Assembly (NCBI GenBank): GCA_963578625.1
Contig: CAUZEO010000064.1
Coordinates: 1 to 17,966, forward strand
DNA length: 17,966 nt
DNA from: CAUZEO01 sp963578625
GTDB taxonomy: Bacteria > Verrucomicrobiota > Kiritimatiellia > SLOV01
Direction of reading: 5' to 3'
The translations under genes were made by a program, and so were the position numbers. The notes below the pieces were generated by a model that was not told where the DNA came from, made no database searches, and was given only the letters and a program-made list of their open reading frames with translations. Shown here in pieces: positions 14,141 through 17,966 of this stretch (the first letter of the stretch is position 1; each line of letters opens with the position of its first letter).

Positions 14141-15334
14141 ATGGAGCAAGTTTCTACAGAACTTAAGAAAGGACCGAAGCCGGAAACGGTCAAAGAAGGC
14201 AAAGTCCTGGTTATTGATGACGAGATCGGGCCGCGCGAAAGTCTTCGTATTCTCCTGAAGAACACGTACGAGGTTTTTTTGGCGGATCACGTGGACGCGG
14301 GCCTGGAATTACTCAAGGAGTGTAAGCCGGACATCGTGATCCTTGACATCCGGATGCCCGGAAAATCCGGGATCGAGGGGCTTCAGGAGCTGAGGGCAAT
14401 CGATCCCGTGGTCAGCGTCGTGATGCTGACCGGATTCGGGGCCCTCGATACCGCGCGCCAGGCAATTCAGCTCGGCGCGAACGATTACCTGAAGAAACCC
14501 TTCGACACGAAGGAGATCATGAAGGTGATCCAGGACAATATCGACGCCACCCACCTGGCCCGGAAGCAGGCTCATGTCACCGAGGATCTACGGAACCTCA
14601 ACACGGAGCTGGTCAGCGAGCTAACCGTAAAGGAGCACATGGCCTGCCTGGGGCATGCGTCCGCCGAGTTTGTTCACGATCTCCGGAATCCGCTGACGGT
14701 GGTGAATGGGTACGTTGAACTGCTGGAAGAGCAGTTGGGCGGACTGAAAGCAAAGCTCGGTGACGAATCGGATGAAGCGTTCAGCTACCTCAACGTCATC
14801 GCGAGAAATATTCAGCGCTGTTACGAAATTACGGATATGTGGCGTAATCTCGGAAGGGACGACGGTTCGAATCGCCAGGATGTTGCGTTGGTTGAACTGC
14901 TCAGGGATGTCGTTCGGGGGGTTGAGCCACTTGCGATCAGCACCCGGGCGGAGATTATCACGGACTTTACGACGGATCCCGGAGAGGTGCGTATTGATTC
15001 ACTCCAGGTGTTCCGCGCGCTTCAGAACCTGATGACCAATGCGGTCCAGGCACTGCCGGAAATCGGAGGGCGTGTGCGGGTGGTGACCAGTCTCGAGGGG
15101 AGTGCTGTGATCATCCGCATCGAAGATAACGGATGTGGCATGACCAGCGATCAGCTGGGCAAGATCTTCGAGCCCTATTACACGACGAAGGAATTGGACA
15201 AAGGTACGGGCCTGGGTCTGGCCATTACCAAGAAGGTTATTGAGCTCCATGGTGGTTCCATTGGAGTTGAAAGCACAGAGGGAGAAGGGGCCGCGTTTTC
15301 AGTTAGAATTCCAAGGATCCACGACGTCGCCTGA
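14141..15334 (+). CDS. Receiver-first hybrid histidine kinase (REC - HisKA - HATPase)
   Basis: This 397-residue soluble protein starts with a complete receiver (about 21-135): acidic DDE at 26-28, phosphoacceptor Asp69 in ILDIRMP, Thr97 and Lys119 in the KKPF motif. A helical linker (about 138-168) joins it to a HisKA domain with His179 in FVHDLRNPL. The ATPase has the N-box Asn300, G1 DNGCGM (329-334) and G2 GTGLGL (355-360). There is no sensory or membrane domain, so its kinase activity is probably governed by phosphorylation of its own receiver. The receiver start (D.EIGPRESLR) resembles that of the NtrC-type regulator (DNDIGSRESLR), hinting at shared kinases. It follows fadL by two bases and precedes a terminator. 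Confidence 0.92.
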   Translation: MEQVSTELKKGPKPETVKEGKVLVIDDEIGPRESLRILLKNTYEVFLADHVDAGLELLKECKPDIVILDIRMPGKSGIEGLQELRAIDPVVSVVMLTGFGALDTARQAIQLGANDYLKKPFDTKEIMKVIQDNIDATHLARKQAHVTEDLRNLNTELVSELTVKEHMACLGHASAEFVHDLRNPLTVVNGYVELLEEQLGGLKAKLGDESDEAFSYLNVIARNIQRCYEITDMWRNLGRDDGSNRQDVALVELLRDVVRGVEPLAISTRAEIITDFTTDPGEVRIDSLQVFRALQNLMTNAVQALPEIGGRVRVVTSLEGSAVIIRIEDNGCGMTSDQLGKIFEPYYTTKELDKGTGLGLAITKKVIELHGGSIGVESTEGEGAAFSVRIPRIHDVA

Positions 15335-15343
15335 CGCCGTGCC

Positions 15344-15375
15344 CGGGTCATTGACTGCTAGCCGTCAATGACCCG
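15344..15375. repeat. Near-perfect 32-bp palindrome
   Basis: CGGGTCATTGAC (15344-15355) and GTCAATGACCCG (15364-15375) are exact reverse complements around the 8-base centre TGCTAGCC. That centre continues the symmetry except for one mismatched pair. In RNA it forms a 12-bp hairpin just after the receiver-kinase stop. No T-run follows, so it is not an intrinsic terminator by itself. It may be an mRNA-stabilising hairpin or a DNA-binding site. Confidence 0.7.
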
Positions 15376-15441
15376 AGGTGTGTGGGGGGAGGGGGTAGAA
15401 AGCTCATCGAAAGCGCGAGCCCGCGACGGCTATGATGCGAA

Positions 15442-15484
15442 GGGCCGGGCGAGTTTCCTCGCCCCGCCCTCTTTTTTTCTTCCA
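15442..15484 (+). terminator. Intrinsic terminator of the fadL-kinase operon
   Basis: A GC-rich stem 15442-15453 pairs with 15458-15469 (12 bp with one mismatch), with loop TTTC. It is followed by TCTTTTTTTCTT, a classic rho-independent terminator read on the plus strand. It separates the fadL operon from the FAD-oxidase gene. Confidence 0.9.
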
Positions 15485-15510
15485 TTCCGAAATCAACTTC
15501 CGCTCGACAC

Positions 15511-17154
15511 ATGATTCAGCTTCCTGACATGCTTCGCGACATGGAATGTGATCCGATCCCCCGCGCGATCGAGGAGTGGACGCAAATCCTTGGCGCGGAA
15601 AATGTGATCTGTGGGGACGAGGCCCTGGCGCCGTTCAGGCAGAATACCAGCGGATTGCGCCGGGAGATGAATGTGGTTCTGCGGCCCGCCTCGACGGACG
15701 AAGTCCGGCGAATCGTTGCGACCGCGAATTCCTGCCGAGTACCCCTCTATCCGGTTAGTTGCGGGAAAAACTGGGGGCTGGGTTCAGCCCTGCCGGTTCG
15801 GGATGGAGGCGTTGTCGTCGACCTCCGGCGGATGAACCGAATCGTCGAGGTGAACGCCGACCAATGCTACGCCGTGGTCGAGCCCGGCGTGACCCAGGGG
15901 CAACTGCACGATTATCTCCGCGCACACAAAATCCCGTTGACATTGAATGTAACCGGGTCCGGCACCCGCACCAGCCTCATTGGCAACTCTCTAGAGCGCG
16001 GCATCGGTTATTTCGGCTCGCGGGCGGACTCCTTGAGCGGATTGGAAGTTGTCCTGGGAAACGGGGACGTGCTGCACACCGGGATGAGCCACTTCGAGGG
16101 CGCGACAACATCCTACCTGTACCGTCACGGGATCGGGCCCTCCCTGGATGGCCTGTTTTTTCAATCCGCGTACGGTGTCGTTACCCGGGCGGGCGTGGAT
16201 TTGCTTCCAAATACCGACCAGCACATGGCGGTGATCGTAAAGATCGAAAACGAATCACAATTTACCGGGCTCGTTGACGGTTTGGTAGGGTTGCGAAGAC
16301 GTGGCATCCTTCGAACCGTTATTCATGCGGGTAACCGTGGTCGCGCAAGGATCACCCTCGGGCCGATTCTGTACGACCTCCTGTCCAGGGAGGCATCCGA
16401 CAGTGAGCCGGAGCGAAAGCAACGCGTAGAGAGCATCCTCGATGCCGAGGGGTTTGGACCTTGGAGCGCGGTGGCGGGGCTGACGGGAACGCCGGGAGCC
16501 CTCAAGCAGGCTCGATCGGAAATTCGGCGGACTCTTCGCCCTGTCGGGAAGGTGCAGTTCCTCACCGACCGCAAGCTGCGGTTCCTGGAGAAACTGGTCG
16601 ATGTGCTGTCCTTTCTCCCCGGAGCCTCGAACAAAAAGGCAATGCTGAAAGCAATGCTGCCGCTCCATGGACTTTCCAAAGGGATTCCCACTGACGAGGC
16701 GTTAAAAAGTGTTTATTGGCCTCTCGGTGAGCAACCGGCGAACGACCCGCCCGAACCGGACGACAGCCCCTGCGGAATCCTGTACTGCCTCCCATTCATT
16801 CCCTCGACCGGTGCATGTGCGCGTGAGGCAGTCGATCTTGCAGAGACGGTTTTTTCTGAACACGGATTCGTGCCCTACATCACGGTGAACATTGTCGACG
16901 AGAAATCTTCGGAGTGCGTGATCTCCCTGGCCTTTCACAAAACGAAAGAAGACGAAGTCGCCCGCGCACATGCGTGCATTGAAAAACTCCAGGCCCAGTA
17001 CCTCAAAAAGGGTTTTATTCCCTATCGCGTAGGCATTCAGTCAATGCATCAGATCGTAGACGAAGGCGATGTATTCTGGAGAACCGTTCGGGATCTCAAG
17101 CAGGTCCTGGATCCCAATAACATTATTTCACCGGGCAGATATAATCTGATCTGA
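15511..17154 (+). CDS. FAD-linked oxidase of the VAO/PCMH family
   Basis: This 547-residue flavoenzyme has an FAD-binding PCMH fold (about residues 50-235) with the segments PVSCGKNWGLGSA (81-93), VVEPGVTQGQL (122-132) and GNSLERGIGYFG (158-169). The C-terminal substrate domain ends with the family signature LDPNNIISPGRY (533-544). The NWG and GN.LERG segments are closest to 4-cresol-dehydrogenase/vanillyl-alcohol-oxidase enzymes rather than GlcD. The substrate is unknown, and no partner cytochrome is visible. The start is uncertain: ATG 15511, 15529 and 15541 are in frame and none has a clear ribosome-binding site. It follows a terminator, so it probably has its own promoter, which I could not identify. 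Confidence 0.85.
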   Translation: MIQLPDMLRDMECDPIPRAIEEWTQILGAENVICGDEALAPFRQNTSGLRREMNVVLRPASTDEVRRIVATANSCRVPLYPVSCGKNWGLGSALPVRDGGVVVDLRRMNRIVEVNADQCYAVVEPGVTQGQLHDYLRAHKIPLTLNVTGSGTRTSLIGNSLERGIGYFGSRADSLSGLEVVLGNGDVLHTGMSHFEGATTSYLYRHGIGPSLDGLFFQSAYGVVTRAGVDLLPNTDQHMAVIVKIENESQFTGLVDGLVGLRRRGILRTVIHAGNRGRARITLGPILYDLLSREASDSEPERKQRVESILDAEGFGPWSAVAGLTGTPGALKQARSEIRRTLRPVGKVQFLTDRKLRFLEKLVDVLSFLPGASNKKAMLKAMLPLHGLSKGIPTDEALKSVYWPLGEQPANDPPEPDDSPCGILYCLPFIPSTGACAREAVDLAETVFSEHGFVPYITVNIVDEKSSECVISLAFHKTKEDEVARAHACIEKLQAQYLKKGFIPYRVGIQSMHQIVDEGDVFWRTVRDLKQVLDPNNIISPGRYNLI

Positions 17155-17452
17155 TCCGGCGCAGGATTGCCGTCAGTATCGCGATCCCGATGAACCCATG
17201 AAAGCCGGGGGCCGGCCAGAGAAGGTTGCCGTTTTGTTCGCCCAGGACCCCGAACAGGATCATCAAGCCGCCCGCTCCCGCATTGTAGATGAATAAGCCT
17301 ATCTAGGCGGTCCTTTTCGTCTGTTGGCGCACACTTCCTGAAACGTACCAGGGAACCGGAACTATTCTGTTCGTGATTGCTGATGCGTCTCAGGTATCTG
17401 ACAGTGAGAAGCTTTTCTTCAGGATATAGCCTCCGTAGGCGAACGCTCTTTC
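17123..17452 (-). pseudogene. Decayed C-terminal fragment of a membrane protein of unknown family
   Basis: In one minus-strand frame three open segments read as one continuous protein broken by stops. The first is ERAFAYGGYILKKSF (17393-17452), then TGA at 17390-17392. The second is NRIVPVPWYVSGSVRQQTKR (within 17306-17389), then TAG at 17303-17305. The third has two membrane helices, FIYNAGAGGLMILFGVLG and FHGFIGIAILTAIL (17123-17302). The TAG stands where Trp (TGG) would fit. The tail overlaps the end of the FAD-oxidase gene tail to tail. I do not recognise the family. The evidence is protein-like composition across the stops, not a named domain. Confidence 0.45.
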
Positions 17453-17755
17453 TCAATGCGGCGGCAATTGACCCGTGCTTCATATTCAGATGTCTTGCCA
17501 CCCGGCATTCGTGCCGGACAAATCCAATACTCTGCCGAACCGCCTAAATCCCTTCCCTCCGAAGCAACGGGTGTAAGGATGGCAAAATTGTGGAGGTAAA
17601 CCCGGATCCGGCGATTCACCCGGAGAGGATCTCCAGTTCGATAGCGGAATCTCCTTGCCAGGAATTTACTGTCGGTACACGTTCCGCCCGGTGGTCTGTT
17701 GCAATTGCATGGTGAGGCACGGAGGGATAGACCAACAATATTTACCCGAGCGAAA
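17453..17755. other. Gene-free stretch with no feature I can support
   Basis: I see no convincing reading frame, RNA gene, terminator or strong promoter here. The upstream part of the broken membrane protein may extend into it in another frame, but I could not follow it. It presumably holds the promoter for the gene at 17756. Confidence 0.5.
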
Positions 17756-17966
17756 ATGAAAAAATCACTTTCTCTGGTTGTGGTTCTTGGAGGACTGATT
17801 CCCTTCGTCGTTCTTGTTTGGTCATGCCGTGGTGCTTCTGATGTAGCCGACCGGAATCAGGCGAGGATCATGCCTGCCTATTCACCGGCCGGCGATCGTA
17901 CGGGGTCGAGTAAAGTTGAGCTTGGTGAATACCGCCTGGAAGCGGATCTGCTCCGCTTGCGGTCCT
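17756..17966 (+). CDS. Start of an exported protein or lipoprotein (cut by window edge)
   Basis: Seventy codons are visible. The N-terminus is MKKS followed by a 17-residue hydrophobic stretch and then WSC at 22-24. It is thus either a lipoprotein signal with an imperfect lipobox (Trp at -2) or a membrane anchor. The rest (Ser/Gly/Arg-rich, then a VELGEYRLEADLLRL segment) gives no family. The frame stays open to the edge. The ribosome-binding site is weak (GAG nine bases before the ATG). Confidence 0.6.
   Translation, partial: MKKSLSLVVVLGGLIPFVVLVWSCRGASDVADRNQARIMPAYSPAGDRTGSSKVELGEYRLEADLLRLRS

Noticed and set aside
17049..17501. 150-residue minus-strand open frame
   Set aside because: Composition is basic and irregular, it overlaps the FAD-oxidase end, and a different frame there reads as a decayed membrane protein.
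1..17966. CRISPR arrays, tRNA or rRNA genes, insertion sequences
   Set aside because: I saw no regularly spaced repeats, cloverleaf-like sequence, transposase or integrase frame, or terminal repeats of an insertion element.

Overview
The window looks like chromosomal DNA of a diderm (Gram-negative), sigma-54-using bacterium. It encodes a FadL-type outer-membrane barrel with a signal peptide and terminal Phe, an NtrC-type sigma-54 activator, and a good match to a sigma-54 promoter. The genes are fairly GC-rich with occasional TTG/CTG starts, and they match the style of Deltaproteobacteria-like or deep uncultivated lineages. I cannot assign a phylum from sequence reading alone.

Layout. (1) 1-2600, minus strand: an ABC-exporter operon read right to left. 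It holds a GYF_2-domain membrane protein, a membrane-anchored acidic coiled-coil protein, an ABC-2 permease, and an ABC ATPase cut by the window edge; the last three are tightly or overlappingly spaced. (2) 2735-3097, plus: the internal remnant of a second ABC ATPase that has lost its Walker A end and its C-terminus. (3) 3345-3986, plus: a CysH-like PAPS/APS reductase, convergent with and overlapping the next operon by 4 bp. (4) 3983-12458, minus: a five-gene operon. In order of transcription it holds a variant ketosynthase (FabF-like), a 7-8 TM GAF-PAS histidine kinase, a soluble pseudo-receiver-GAF-PAS histidine kinase, an NtrC-type response regulator and a CCA-adding enzyme. The gaps are 4 nt, ATGA, ATGA and 11 nt. 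(5) 12459-12836: a regulatory region with an exact 11-bp inverted repeat, a degenerate second copy of it, a 12-bp direct repeat, a sigma-70-like promoter for the minus operon and a sigma-54 -24/-12 element for the plus operon. (6) 12837-15334, plus: fadL followed 2 nt later by a receiver-first histidine kinase, then a near-perfect 32-bp palindrome and a strong intrinsic terminator. (7) 15511-17154, plus: a VAO/PCMH-type FAD-linked oxidase. (8) 17123-17452, minus: a decayed membrane-protein fragment. (9) 17756 to the edge, plus: the start of an exported protein or lipoprotein.

How the parts may work together (inference). The two kinases have nearly matching phosphoacceptor helices and are translationally chained to one NtrC-type regulator, so they probably feed the same regulator. 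The only clear sigma-54 promoter I found drives fadL plus a third kinase, and repeated GTACAAAT boxes lie at enhancer distance upstream of it. The simplest model is a local circuit in which a lipid- or hydrophobic-compound-linked signal controls an outer-membrane hydrophobic-substrate channel. The ketosynthase, whose second catalytic His is Cys, sits first in the signalling operon. This ketosynthase / two-kinase / sigma-54 regulator / FadL / receiver-kinase locus is my best candidate for an undescribed system.
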